From Gracilaria gracilis (taxonomy: Eukaryota > Rhodophyta > Florideophyceae > Gracilariales > Gracilariaceae): 64,000 bases of DNA. The position numbers were made by a program, and so were the translations under genes. A model generated the notes under the pieces. It had not been told where the DNA came from. It saw nothing but the letters and a program-made list of their open reading frames with translations, and made no database searches. The stretch's first letter is position 1, and each line of letters starts with the position of its first letter. Below, in pieces: positions 50,853 through 61,391 of the stretch. The stretch spans positions 43,564 to 107,563 of the forward strand of contig JARGSG010000129.1 in the NCBI GenBank assembly GCA_030374805.1, read 5' to 3'.

Positions 50853-52305
50853 TCTTACTCACAAAAAGGGTTGAGAAGAAAGAAAAAGATGAGGGTGAAG
50901 AAATGCGAGCCTGTGAGTCAGATGAATCGAAAACCTTCTACTCAAAAGTTGTTTGTGATTACTATCCACAATATATCAAGCAAGTCATATGCAACGTGTA
51001 TGAACCTTTTACATGAACCTATTTCCAGCAAAGCGTCTCTCGAAAGACTTTGGGATCTTTAAACGTTCCGATCGGTTCTGTCTGAGTCGGAGTCTGCGTA
51101 CTCAGGCCTCAAGTGCACCCAGTAACCGTAATTAGAGTGAGTAACGTAGGCCACATTATCAATGGTACCACACTAATAAGAATTCAAATGCAAATATCGT
51201 GGCCCACGGGGTCATAATCTAACATTATTTATTGGTTACTTCATTCGGATCAAGTTGTTACCCATTCTTGCACTACACTAGGCCTGTGCCTTATTCGCCG
51301 GAGTTGGTGTTGTTTGGGGCTGCTGCGTTTCTTAGTCTGGACATTGTTATCGCGTTCTACAATATGTCGCCTCTTCTTTCTACGCTGTAGTACTTTCGTT
51401 TCTCGACGAAGACGATGTTATCGTCGTTGTCGAGCAGAGGGTGTGTTGTACACTTGTCAGGGCAGCACATGTGTGCTGCATGTCTTGAACTCGCTCGGGA
51501 GCTCGTGGAGCTCGCAGAGCTCCCGGGAGCTCCCGGGGGCTGCGGCCAGAGTGCTGAAACCTACAATAAAAAAACGACGTTGCGCTCGCCCTGAGGAAGG
51601 AAGGGAGAGCGCAAGGAGAAACGGCGGGGATAATTCTGTTCCCTGTGTCACTGTCTAGCGAAGGATAAGACTCTACTGCGCAGCGTACGTTTCACACGCA
51701 TACTATCTACTTCTGCTACACCACTGAAGGGACTGCGGCGATGCACTGAGGTGCACGGCACATAAGTGCACCTTCTTTCCGTTTTTTCACAACGTGAAAT
51801 AACCTTGTGCAGGTGAAAAGCAACTAGCTTAAGGGCTGTTTATCAGGAATGATTTCCGCGGCCGATGCAGTCTCGCGCTCCATGCTCATCATCTACATCA
51901 TTTTTTGATTGTTCTATTTTGAACTCGTATTTTGGTCTTTTCGAGATACGATGTCGCTCAATTTGCCGTCAGTGCCTGCGCACAACGTGCACGCGCGGTC
52001 ATTGCAGATTATTTGGTAGGCCCCCAGTGTTTGATATTTGATATTGGGGGGTTCCGGAAAACACAAATTGAGTGCACAACCTTTCGCACAAATTAAAGTA
52101 GTTTGATGCGTTGGTACTGTTCCTGCGATCGGAAATCATATTTGATCACTTTGCGTGTTTGCGACGACGGAGTCTGCTCCAGCCCTGCTCTCCCACCAGT
52201 CTGCTTCTGCTGTGCTTGAATTGAACTTGAGATTGTTCAGCACGACGATTCTCTCTTTGGACAGGTTGCTTCGCAAGCGAAGCTGAATTTGGCCACCCGC
52301 ATTAC
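50853..52305. other. spacer and left flank of the PIF/Harbinger element
   Basis: No gene recognised. A GAGCTC/CTCGGGAGCTC-rich inverted cluster lies at 51488-51540. At 51834 the sequence GGGCTGTTTATCAGGAATG resembles a PIF/Harbinger terminal repeat start, but no matching right end was found by eye. An inverted repeat at about 52019-52052 pairs CCCCCAGT-type and GGGGGG-type sequence around TTTGATATTTGATATT. Confidence 0.45.
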
Positions 52306-53664
52306 TTGCCCTCCCCGCGCAATAGGCACAGCCTAGTTACCGTGCTGCTCTTTCTACCGGCTCAGTATGCGCCACCGCTCCTGCCACACGGCCCTGACTT
52401 CCGGTGCTCAATCGAGCTCATCAATTCCGCACGTCGGTGTTGCATACTCCCAAAGACCTCAAGAAGCGAAATGCATCCATTCAGAGGGTTTCAAACCCCA
52501 ATGTTGGGTGCTTTCTTTCTCATGCAGGACGAGGCACTTCAGTCCACACAGTTTAAGAAGATGCTCTCTCTTATCCAGAAGCGATATCGCGATCGTAGAA
52601 TTCGACGCAGGGCCCTTCTATCCTCATCAATGTCTCCTTTCCAGTTTCTATACGCTAGTGGGTGTGACCAGTCTCTGATAACGTTAACTGCCTTTGACCA
52701 CAGAGCATTCCGTTTCCTGCTCAAAGACTTTTCTGTCTTGTACAAAAAGTATACCCCATACTCCTTGAACGGATATATCAAAGTGAAACCAGTACGACAG
52801 ATTGCAAGAGGCCGCCCACACTTGATGTCTGCAGTTCAATGCCTGGTACTACTGCTTAGCTGGCACAGAACCAGAGGTTCTCTAATGACGTTGTGCCTCC
52901 TATTCGGAGTTACGCACTCCACAGCCTCCCTGTACATCCGTTTTGCCCGACGGCTACTATATAAAATGCTCATCAACAACCCAAAGGCACGAGTTAAGAT
53001 GCCAACAGTTGAGGAGATTGAAACCTTCAAAGTGCAATTCAAAAGAAAGCACTCACTTCTAAATGAGGTGTATTGTGTCGCGGACGGACTTAAGCTTTAT
53101 CTGCAGCAAGCTGGGGACTGTGTGATTCAAAATATGTTCTATAATGGTTGGACGCATGACCATTATGTTGGTAACATCTTTGGGTTTGCACCAAATTGTC
53201 GAATCATTGCGTGCACTGTTAATGCCCCTGGCTCGTTTCATGACTCTACTATTGCCACATTTGGTGGCATATACGACAAATTGGAAGCTCGTTTTAGCAC
53301 AAGTAATGGTCTCCGTGTCGTCGATTCAGCATTCTGTAGAGAGAATCACCCGCTTCTACTCAAATCGTCGCAAGACTATTTATATGGTGGTGAAACAACC
53401 GAGGAAATTATTATGTACAGACAAGCTACATCAGCCCGCCAAAGCTCTGAGTGGGGAATGCGCACATTTAAGGGAACCTTTCCAAGACTGCAGGACAGGA
53501 TTATATATGAAGAGAATGGTGAAAGGAAGCTCATACTTCTCGTTACAGTTCTATTAACAAACTTGAAAACTGAGATAGTAGGAATCAACCAAATCCTGAA
53601 CACTTATATGCCTCACCTGCATTTTGATGCAAACAGGTTTCTGAATGATACAGTCAGAATTTAG
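52306..53664 (+). CDS. PIF/Harbinger DDE transposase, 452 aa
   Basis: Open from about 52306. The first dependable ATG is at 52471 (MHPFRGFQTPMLG), since earlier residues are composition-driven. An N-terminal helix-turn-helix region contains GRPHLMSAVQCLVLLLSWHRTRGS and LCLLFGVTHSTASLYIRFARR. The catalytic triad reads Asp260 (CVADGLKLYL), Asp340 (RVVDSAFCRENHPLL) and Glu382 (QSSEWGMRTFKGTFPRL), with the family block VNAPGSFHDSTIA between the first two. The frame is intact and ends in a TAG that overlaps the stop of the convergent Myb/SANT-like gene. Both proteins are needed for Harbinger transposition in known systems. Confidence 0.85.
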   Translation: MPSPRNRHSLVTVLLFLPAQYAPPLLPHGPDFRCSIELINSARRCCILPKTSRSEMHPFRGFQTPMLGAFFLMQDEALQSTQFKKMLSLIQKRYRDRRIRRRALLSSSMSPFQFLYASGCDQSLITLTAFDHRAFRFLLKDFSVLYKKYTPYSLNGYIKVKPVRQIARGRPHLMSAVQCLVLLLSWHRTRGSLMTLCLLFGVTHSTASLYIRFARRLLYKMLINNPKARVKMPTVEEIETFKVQFKRKHSLLNEVYCVADGLKLYLQQAGDCVIQNMFYNGWTHDHYVGNIFGFAPNCRIIACTVNAPGSFHDSTIATFGGIYDKLEARFSTSNGLRVVDSAFCRENHPLLLKSSQDYLYGGETTEEIIMYRQATSARQSSEWGMRTFKGTFPRLQDRIIYEENGERKLILLVTVLLTNLKTEIVGINQILNTYMPHLHFDANRFLNDTVRI

Positions 53665-54725
53665 GGATCGTTGTTGTCATTGCGGGATACATTGCGGGAC
53701 ACTGAATGACCAAACATAAGGAGCATAGTCTCCATAAAACGGTCCTGGCGTTTGGACTCATGCTCACGACGTAAACGCTCCTCCTCTCTAATTTCTTCTC
53801 TGCGTTTGCGCTCCTGCTCCCTCTCTTCTTCTTTACGGCGTTCCGTTTCCATTCGCCTGATAGTCTCATCGGCGCACTGCTGTGGATACTGGATAAAGGA
53901 CATGCGCATAATGTCCATCATATCGGCGGTCTTGTCACCCTCCTTGGCCTTTCGTTTGGCTACTAAGGAACGTGGCAAAAGCGGTGACACACTGCGCTCA
54001 TCGCTGTCTCTTTGATTTTGTTCGCTGTTAACCTCATTATTGGAAGGCGTTGGTGATGGGTCTCTTTCAGACGCCGGTGTTTTAGCCCCATCTTCCTCAA
54101 CAATTCCGGTTATTTCATCCGTTTCCTCTTCGCCACATCCCATTTCCGCTCGCTCTGTCATATTTGAGCGCACTTCTTTCGCTCGACGCACGTCATCTGG
54201 CATCAGAGGGTCACCAGTGGGAATCTTTTTGCGATGAAAGGAGGCAAACTTACGACGTAAGCTGTCAACTGTACGTAGATTATCGGCGAAACGCTTGTTG
54301 TGTTCCACCAAGACCGCATCCCATTCGTCCTTACAGAGAGGAGTGTACACTTTTAGATTAGTCAGTAACCAGTCCGTTTTAGCTGCCGTAAGTCCAGAGC
54401 CGCGAACGGCTCCGCTTTTCTTTCCCTTCTTGGGACCCTTCGCTAGTGATGGCTTTCGAACAGCGGGGGTCAACCGAAGAGGATGACTGGGATGCTGACT
54501 TGAATTCGGACGAGTAGTCTTGGAAGCGTTTAGCGGAAGTGCTGTAGGTTTTGGAGGAACAGAGCCGGTCGTAGTGTCGCTCGATGATTGAGCTTGTGGG
54601 ATCGTTCCAACCTCAACGACTTCGCTTTCGGGTACTGCATCTTTGTTTGGTAATGCTGTGGATGCCATGAAAGTATGGCAGTCTAGTCCTGCTGCTAAGG
54701 GTTGTACTCGACAGAGAGCGTGCAA
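53661..54725 (-). CDS. PIF/Harbinger Myb/SANT-like DNA-binding protein, 354 aa
   Basis: The likely start is MASTALPNKD within the first 20 codons (54665); an upstream in-frame ATG is at 54725. After a Pro/Ser/Thr-rich lead with a Lys-rich segment (KGPKKGKKSG), a trihelix/Myb-like domain reads KTDWLLTNLKVYTPLCKDEW, then LRTVDSLRRKFASFHRKK. The C-terminal third is a long Arg/Glu-rich coiled coil, then FMETMLLMFG. Such proteins bind the terminal repeats and bring the transposase to DNA and into the nucleus. The gene is convergent with the transposase; the two stop codons share bases at 53661-53664. Confidence 0.8.
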   Translation of the reverse strand: MHALCRVQPLAAGLDCHTFMASTALPNKDAVPESEVVEVGTIPQAQSSSDTTTGSVPPKPTALPLNASKTTRPNSSQHPSHPLRLTPAVRKPSLAKGPKKGKKSGAVRGSGLTAAKTDWLLTNLKVYTPLCKDEWDAVLVEHNKRFADNLRTVDSLRRKFASFHRKKIPTGDPLMPDDVRRAKEVRSNMTERAEMGCGEEETDEITGIVEEDGAKTPASERDPSPTPSNNEVNSEQNQRDSDERSVSPLLPRSLVAKRKAKEGDKTADMMDIMRMSFIQYPQQCADETIRRMETERRKEEEREQERKRREEIREEERLRREHESKRQDRFMETMLLMFGHSVSRNVSRNDNNDP

Positions 54726-54922
54726 GTGAGAGCGGAACTATTGTCCGTAAAACGGAGAGAGACTACGTTGATGATCAGGTGCGTTAAATTGTTGGGGTGC
54801 ATGGTCGGATTTGGTGGCGCGCGATCACTGGTTTGGCGCGAGATGCATCTGTTACGGTGTTCCTATCTTTTCCCGTGTAAACGGATTGTGTGATTGTGCT
54901 ATTGTGTGCATCACGGATGGTG

Positions 54923-54947
54923 CTCCGACGGGGCCTGCCCGTCGGAG
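54923..54947. repeat. perfect 10-bp-stem hairpin
   Basis: CTCCGACGGG and CCCGTCGGAG flank the loop GCCTG. A wider pair, ATCACG (54911-54916) and CGTGAT (54955-54960), encloses it. It lies about 200 bp beyond the Myb-like gene start, so it could be part of the element's right side or an unrelated structure. Confidence 0.8.
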
Positions 54948-54960
54948 AGGAACTCGTGAT

Positions 54961-55627
54961 CAAACGCATATTTTGGCGAAAAGAGTGCGTATCAATAAAC
55001 GCGTTTGTGTTTTCCGGAGCGCTCCATTGATTCAGGGCCTGGATGGCAACCTGCATTCTTGAGGCAAAGTGTCTCGAGACTTCAGGATTTGCCTAGTGAC
55101 TGCGACTGAATACAGGTTCTGGAACGGCTGATTTGGCAATTCAATCTACTCGTTACATGTTTCACGTGTTGTAGAATCCTCCGGAGCCAGAGCGTGAGCG
55201 CTCATCTGACGGTGCCGTCAAACGTGTGGTCTGACGCGTGTCCCCTGCCCGTGGCGGCAGCCGGGGGCCGCCTGCCTGGCGAATGACATTCACGTCACAA
55301 GTTCCGAGACACCGAACGCCAACGCGAACACGTCGGCTATCAGGCACCACTCAAATAAACGTATTTAACCAGCGCTCTACCCCGAAGGCGGTGGAGAGAG
55401 AGTCAACTTGACCCGGTCAAGGCTCCTTTTTGGTCTCATCTTCTACTGTCTTGATGTTGTAGCTTTCACCGTACTCTCAAAGGCGTGCGCGTGTCTGTTG
55501 TGATTCCGTTTCACCTGCGTTGCCTTACTTTGCATTGCCTTAACTTGCCACGCCGTGTCTCGCTGTATCCCGCCTCTATTAGCTTTTCTTGGCCTCGCTG
55601 GGCCTCGAATCGCTTCTTTTGCTCTAC
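54961..55627. other. spacer
   Basis: No gene recognised. It is the probable right flank of the PIF/Harbinger element and leader of the small ORF that follows. Confidence 0.35.
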
Positions 55628-55870
55628 ATGGAACGCGATATTCTACGAAATCTGCAGAAGTCTATCTCCCAAACTGATTTAGGAACTGTGACAGCCTTTA
55701 TCATCTTATATAACCAGTTCAAACCCGACGAAGCAGGACAAACTGTGGTTGGTTTTCAGTACTTCGTAGAAAATTTGGAAGCTCGTTACAACACCAAATT
55801 TGAAGATTGCCGTAAAGTTCTTTCTATCGACCGGCAAGAAGTGGAAATTATACTACTTGAGAATGAATGA
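55628..55870 (+). CDS. small hypothetical protein, 80 aa
   Basis: ATG at 55628 (MERDILRNLQKSISQTDLG) gives a helical, protein-like sequence (YFVENLEARYNTKFEDC, QEVEIILLENE). Its stop overlaps an ATG in another frame (AATGA), followed by a 49-codon Ser/Arg-rich stretch. No family was recognised. It could be the remnant of a longer gene or a transposon ORF. Confidence 0.35.
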   Translation: MERDILRNLQKSISQTDLGTVTAFIILYNQFKPDEAGQTVVGFQYFVENLEARYNTKFEDCRKVLSIDRQEVEIILLENE

Positions 55871-56011
55871 AAGTGAGAGCAGCAGATCCCCAGAATCAGA
55901 GAGGAGGCGCAATAAGGGAAAGGTTTGGAGAGATGCCCCAGATATGGGGATTCGGAAAATGTGCGATTCTTCTGCGAATGCTACACACCATGGAGGACTA
56001 GCGAAGGTTTA

Positions 56012-57180
56012 GGGGCTATGGTGTATATAGCTATAGTGCATGCGGTATATTCGTACCGTCTATTGCACACATAATTTAAGTTTCTAGCGATGAAAAGCAG
56101 GCTGAGGGTATGCTTTCAGAAATTGTGTAGTGCGTGTGAAAAGTTTGCCATATGATCTCTTGCAAACAGATTCGAAGAAGCGTCGTACTAGTGTAGTGCA
56201 GCGACGTCGATTTGGTCCTATTGCCTAAGATAAGAACCTGGTGATGCACAGGAACAATTTCTGCGTGTCACGACTAGTACTTACCTCGCGAGTGGAAATG
56301 TTCATTGAGAGTATTAGACAATAGAAACTTTTGTTACCATTACCGTCAAAGTCTCTTCTTAAACTTTTAATATCTGTCACCCGAAAATTAGTATGGTTCA
56401 AGTAGGAAGCCAAGACTAGGCAAATATTGGGGGATTATGAGTTCACATGAAGAAACCTTGGTCGTGTAATCTATGATAACACTCTTGTGATTCACAATAA
56501 ACACATTTGCCACGTGTAAGCATCAACATTGCATTAGCGACTGGTGACTTCTATTGACCAATAATGATATTAAATCATTCCAATTACGGTTCCTTTAAAA
56601 GTCGCATGTTTATTATGGTGTCATCCTGTCCGGTTCTGTGATCATGAAATCAGTATGGTTCAATTAGGAAGCGAACCTACGGCCAGTTTGGTCAACACAA
56701 GAGGACTCATAAACAGAAAATGGTCGTTTAACTTATGAGAACAATGTTATGATTCACAAGAAACTCGTTTTCTGCTTACAACCACCTGCATTTCACATGC
56801 TGTCAATTTCTTTTGAATTTGTAGGGGACTATGTCGCAAATTAATTATTTTATTGTTGGAATGCTATGTTGGAAACTATTGTTGTAATGCTTAGTATATT
56901 TATTGTTGTAGTTTAATTTTGGACTATTCTAGTGGAAGTATTAAGCTGAGTACAGTGCTTCAAATTCTATTTGGTAAAGTCTATATAAACTACTTTTGTG
57001 GCGCGCTTCACTCTCTCCCGTCTTCTCGCTCCAAGCGCAGAGCGGGAAGGAGAGCCCAGAAGTGCCTCCCGCGACGAAAGCGTTCTTTACAGAAGTTAGA
57101 ATAAATTATATTTTTTTGAAAAACTTAAGCTTTGCAAAAAACTTTCAATAGTAAGCAAAAACCAAAACATTCTGAAAAAC
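56012..57180. repeat. AT-rich spacer with a degenerate duplication of about 259 bp
   Basis: The motif AGTATGGTTCAAGTAGGAAGC at about 56390 recurs as AGTATGGTTCAATTAGGAAGC at about 56649. Similar downstream words (TTATGAG, TGATTCACAA, ACACATTTGCC versus ACTCGTTTTCTGC) follow at matching distances. No gene is seen. Confidence 0.55.
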
Positions 57181-57941
57181 AAATTGACTTCCTACAACTC
57201 GGTAGCATCGCTTTTACAGTACTTACCATTTTACAGTGACTCTAAGAAGTCCAATAAGAAAGTGCCAAGTGGAACCCAGATTTCGCTGAACCACACCAAA
57301 CTAAGGTCCAAACCGTCCACCAATAAGAAGACACCAGCTGTACACTTAGACAAAAATCAAGCCTTGGCAAGTGAAGAGCCTACCTCGGCGATTGTTACCA
57401 TTTTCTTACAGTCTTCATCCATCAATCGGGATGAACCATCTGTACACGCAGGGGGCACTTGCACAAGAAGTCCTCGTTGACAGGTGGACGCATCTCGAAA
57501 CCAACTTTCAATCGGCTGCCGAGGCCTATCAGGCAACCGAGGCTACTGCGAAACCAGACGGGTTACTTACCGGCTTACGACGACCGGTACGCCCCGCTGA
57601 GCACCCGTCACCTAGACGGAGGTAACCGTGCCAGTAACCGGCTGGACAGGATACTCAGGGCTGTCAATAAGAACAGCACCGACTGTCAGCCCAACGGACA
57701 CGTAATGTTTCTGCGTGACTCTGTACGCGTGATCTCTGCCGTGACTGTCACCGTCACAAGCCGCTCACAGTGTCGTGGACAGATCACAACTGCTCAACCA
57801 ATCATATTTCGTCGCTTGTCAGCCAATGAGGCTTTGGCGCCGCTCGACACCTGGTACTCGTGGAAAACGTGGACAAGTTGAGGATTCCTTGCCACCTGTG
57901 CGACCTTTGGTGTGAGGATCCTTTGGCTTACTGCCACCATC
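57181..57941 (+). other. left flank of LTR copy B
   Basis: Open stretches in two plus-strand frames (57184-57480 and 57459-57881) have mixed protein-like composition (RWTHLETNFQSAAEAYQATE) but no recognised domain. They may be remains of a gene or of another element interrupted by the LTR insertion. Confidence 0.35.
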
Positions 57942-58939
57942 TGTGGAGCAATGGCGATCCGATGGCGGTACAGTGAGGTTTCTCATAATAGAGCTCTACC
58001 CATTGAGCTCCGACGTGTCAGACTATGAATATGGACCCCGTTTCGGGTGAAACTGGAAATATTGTTGGGGACGTACCTTGTTAGTTGAATCTGGGATAGA
58101 ACCTATGAAATAGGTGTCCAGTAGGGCCTTGTGGCATATTTGTCCAAATATTTGGCGTCACACCCGCTGGGTAGGTACTTTGGCACCCTGACACTGGGTT
58201 GTCCACGTGTAGAGCCCTTGTGGGAGTCCGCAGCCCTAGATACAGTAGATAGTATATATGCGCGGGTAATCTCGCCCTGGAGCCACTAAGTAAAACTCAC
58301 CTGAGTCGTCTCTTATTCCTGAAGTACGTGGTCTTCATCCCGAAGGCCGGGCTATGGCTGTTACTGCCTACGTAGGTTCAGGACTCCTGTAAGGAGAGTA
58401 ACCACGACTGGTATCGGTACAATCACGCCTCAGGGTCCCTAAGGAAGTTCTTTACTACCAGTTTCTGGCTTGTTTCGCTAATTACCACAGCATCAGGTTG
58501 TATTTGTTGTCGTTCGCCGAGGTACCGGATCGTTGTTTAGTTCATCGCTTTCCTGGCGCAGGCCTCGCTTCCGCCTCTGTACAGAGTTATATTTGGACAC
58601 TCGTGTGTGTGTGTCTCGTTCGGCTATCGGCCCTGTTCCCACCGTTGGCACGGGCTGTAGCTTCGCTCGTGTGGTTCTCCGTAGGAGCATTACACCGTCT
58701 TACGGCACCGATCGCTCGACTTTTAGACTCGTTCTCTCCTGAATTGTCGATGGTTACTCATCTCTAGGCTCACGCTCTCCTTTACCTCTGCAGGTTATTC
58801 CAGTACCGTCTCCGGTTTACACCCGGCTGCCACGCGGCACGCGCACGGGCAGAGGGCTCTACTTCCGACTTCGCCCTTTCACGGGAGCAGGACTCGGACA
58901 TCCTGGTGGATACGTACCCTCTTTAGGGTTTTCTCTACA
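57942..58939 (+). repeat. 5' LTR of Ty3/gypsy element (copy B)
   Basis: 998 bp, TGTGGAGC...CTCTACA. Aligns along its length with copy A (16945-17941), with scattered substitutions and few indels, about one difference in ten to fifteen bases over the first 130 bp. A TATA-like AGTATATATG lies at about 58251-58260. Confidence 0.92.
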
Positions 58940-58942
58940 TTC

Positions 58943-58960
58943 TGGTCTCCGGACTTAGAA
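58943..58960 (+). other. candidate tRNA primer-binding site
   Basis: TGGTCTCCGGACTTAGAA begins three bases after the LTR end with TGG, complementary to a tRNA 3' CCA. That is the expected position of a retroelement minus-strand primer site. The priming tRNA was not identified. Confidence 0.55.
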
Positions 58961-59085
58961 GAGTCTAGTGGACTAGAGCCTGAAAAGGAAATTTAATTGA
59001 CGTCGTACTCATAAGAGATCGAAACTAGAAGTTTGTTGTTGTTTTTGAAGTTGTTTCCTCGCTTGGGTTTGTTTCTGTCACTGAA

Positions 59086-59910
59086 ATGGGATCCGGGAAA
59101 CGGCCAAGTCCGTCCAAGGCCCGTCCTGTCGGTTCTGGTTTACCCCCGCAAGCGCGGTCAGTTCCTGAACCGCTACCGGTGAAGGAGAAGAAATCAGGGA
59201 GCCGGAAGCAACCGTCGAAGATGTCTGATGCCCCAGTGGCCGGGCCCGCTTCTGTTCCTCTGGAAGGACCCCTATCCGCTGCTGCGGCAAGTGACGCAGT
59301 ATTATCCGAATTGGACACTCAAGTTCGCATGCTTGAGGCCCAGAGCGCGGTGAGAGCTAACTTTCAAGCTGCACTCCAAAAGGAGGTCGAATCGCTTCGC
59401 GAGGAAGTGAAAGACGCTCAAATGAGAGATGTTTCGGGAAAAATCCAGTTCCTGAGACAGGAAATGAACTCAATTCTGGAGTGCTTTGGTTCCCCCCAGG
59501 GTTTCGTGGATGGCTATTATCGGACAGTGGAAGAGTTCCGTGCCACAACGGATCGAATTCACGCCCGTCTGGGTACCCTCGAAGCCATTATTAGAATGGA
59601 TGGAGAGGCAGAAGTCCCCCCACGGGAGAAGTCTGTTTCGAAATTTTTCGTTCATCACTCTGATACGAAAAGCCATCGCAAGTTCTCAAAAGAGTTTCGC
59701 CGCCACGTGGATTCGTCTGACTCTGACTCTGACTCTGACAGCTTGGACAGCTCGTCATCGTCGTCATCGTTCGCTGCCTCGGAAGGTAGTCGTTGTCGAA
59801 ATCCTCCATCGTCCCTTTCAAGGGCCACGTATACCTCTCAAGGTGCAATTCGTACCCGGGAGAAGGGAGCACTAGATTTTATCCATCCCCATAATTTCGC
59901 GCACGTGTAG
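59086..59910 (+). CDS. gag: Ty3/gypsy gag, N-terminal fragment
   Basis: 274 codons from MGSGKRPSPSKARPVG, about 145 bp past the LTR. A basic, Pro/Ser-rich head is followed by a coiled coil (LDTQVRMLEAQSA, FQAALQKEVESLREEV), then a helical part (FRATTDRIHARLGTLEAII) and a Ser/Asp acidic run (DSSDSDSDSDS). There is no zinc knuckle, and the frame ends soon after the acidic run, at about the point where unrelated GC-rich sequence starts. This layout fits the start of a chromovirus gag truncated at its 3' end. Capsid identity is inferred from position after the LTR and primer site. Confidence 0.7.
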   Translation: MGSGKRPSPSKARPVGSGLPPQARSVPEPLPVKEKKSGSRKQPSKMSDAPVAGPASVPLEGPLSAAAASDAVLSELDTQVRMLEAQSAVRANFQAALQKEVESLREEVKDAQMRDVSGKIQFLRQEMNSILECFGSPQGFVDGYYRTVEEFRATTDRIHARLGTLEAIIRMDGEAEVPPREKSVSKFFVHHSDTKSHRKFSKEFRRHVDSSDSDSDSDSLDSSSSSSSFAASEGSRCRNPPSSLSRATYTSQGAIRTREKGALDFIHPHNFAHV

Positions 59911-60019
59911 CACGTGCACATTGGCACGCACACACACGTGCACGCGTGTCCACTTGTGCGCGGGTTACACGGTGCGCCGGGGGGAGCAAGGGGCATGACC
60001 AATTTTGCACTACGACCGC

Positions 60020-60230
60020 CCGCCGACGACGACAACGCACTCGTTGCAACCGCCGACGGCGACGGTGTGCTCGCGCCGACGGCGACGGCGTGCTCGCTTC
60101 AACCGCCGATGGCGACGGCGTGCTCGCTTCAACCGGCGGCGGCGACGGCGCGCTCGTTTCAACCGGCGGCGGCGACGGCGCGCTCGTTTCAAACGCCGAC
60201 GGCGACGGCGCGCTCGCTTCCCCACCGCCG
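60020..60230 (+). repeat. GC-rich minisatellite, CGCCGACGGCGACGG-type units
   Basis: Imperfect tandem units of about 33 bp (CTCGCTTCAACCGGCGGCGG, then CGACGGCG) repeat five to six times. Open frames in all plus-strand frames here give Arg-, Ala- or Thr-rich low-complexity text and are not called as genes. Confidence 0.85.
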
Positions 60231-61391
60231 ACTTGGACGGCGTGCTGGCCTCAACTGCCCCGATCGCCTTCCATAGTTCGTGCCATCACAACACCATGAC
60301 GCTTATCACCCGCCGCCCAGCGCCCGTGCCATTCCCTACACACTGCACACCCCGCTGCACTCTTTCTCAGGGCTAACGTGGCGCTAAGCAATGCAACACA
60401 GGCAGCCGTGAATGCTCTCCCTCGTTGTTCCATCGCTGTTTCCCCGGCTCCACCAGTTGTTCTGCCCCACATTTTGCGGTGCGCAGCACCGCTTTCGACG
60501 CCCGTACGCCACACATTTTCAACACTGTTAGCTGCCCATAGGCACTGCTGCCTCCGCCCGGACAATTCAGCCTCCGCAGCGCTAGAGCGCCGCAACAGTA
60601 GTAGTGTCATTGCGAAAGCACCACCTTGGCCTATGCACTCACCGGCTTTCCTCCACCACAATTGCCGCTACTGAACCAACAACACCAGCCTTCTGTTGAG
60701 CCACCGTGTGAATCACAGGCCTGCAACGACCACAACACCACATCTCCCGTCGCGGCAAACCGGGAGCCAAACCCGCCTGGCACCAGCCAACGCGACCTCC
60801 TGGAGTCAGCTCCAGTCTGCCAGCAATCCTATCATTCCAGCCGATCCACCGTTACCCTGACTGCCTCTTCTGCCCCCCCTTAACAAGCTCACGACAATTA
60901 GCTGCGATCATTGGCCTTTTTCAACCACCACTGCTCCTGTCGTACCACCACTACACCTGGTGCACCATCACCGCTCTCTACCATGGCGTCTCCGAGCTCC
61001 GCTACAGTGTCTACAATGCGACCGCCGTCTCCACTCCCGGATCTTTCTTCCTTGCCTCCACGCCCGGTCTTTCAAATCGAATGCCGTTTGCGACTTCCAA
61101 CAGCTGTTTCTCTCCGCCCTCGCTGGATACGCGTCGCGACCGCTGCTCTCAAGTTCATCGTGTCTCACAGCTTCTTCGCTGCCTTTGACATATGTTTCCC
61201 AACACTGGCGTTCAAGCAGAGTCGGCGTCTCGTCAAATTAACAGCGACACTCATGTAGAATTGGCCATAAGATCTCTCTATCACTGTCTGCGCTCTCTGA
61301 CATAATTCTAAACACATACTTAATTGGAGATCTGGAACGGGGCGTCAAACAGGAAGGAATCTCAAATGACAGACAGGATGACCCAAAGTGG
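60231..61391. other. C-rich spacer, no gene recognised
   Basis: Several short open frames, Pro/Ser/Thr-rich on the plus strand, with no motif or length conservation to support a gene. Confidence 0.4.

Larger units (their letters stand above)
57942..59890 (+). mobile_element. Ty3/gypsy element, 5' fragment: 5' LTR, primer site, gag start
   Basis: An LTR closely related to the one at 16945 is followed by a candidate primer-binding site and an ORF with gag-like features. The match to a retroelement layout ends near 59890, where GC-rich simple sequence begins. Protease and pol are absent. It is the complementary half of the element at 10980-17941, in the same orientation. Confidence 0.8.

Noticed and set aside
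52306-52470. N-terminal extension of the Harbinger transposase before 52471
   Set aside because: Composition is unlike the rest of the protein and lacks family similarity; the downstream ATG fits better.
58943-58960. Assignment of the primer site to initiator tRNA-Met
   Set aside because: The sequence after TGG does not fit the usual TGGTATCAGAGC-type complement.
60010-60376. Arg- and Ala-rich frames over the minisatellite
   Set aside because: They are direct translations of a simple repeat in every frame.
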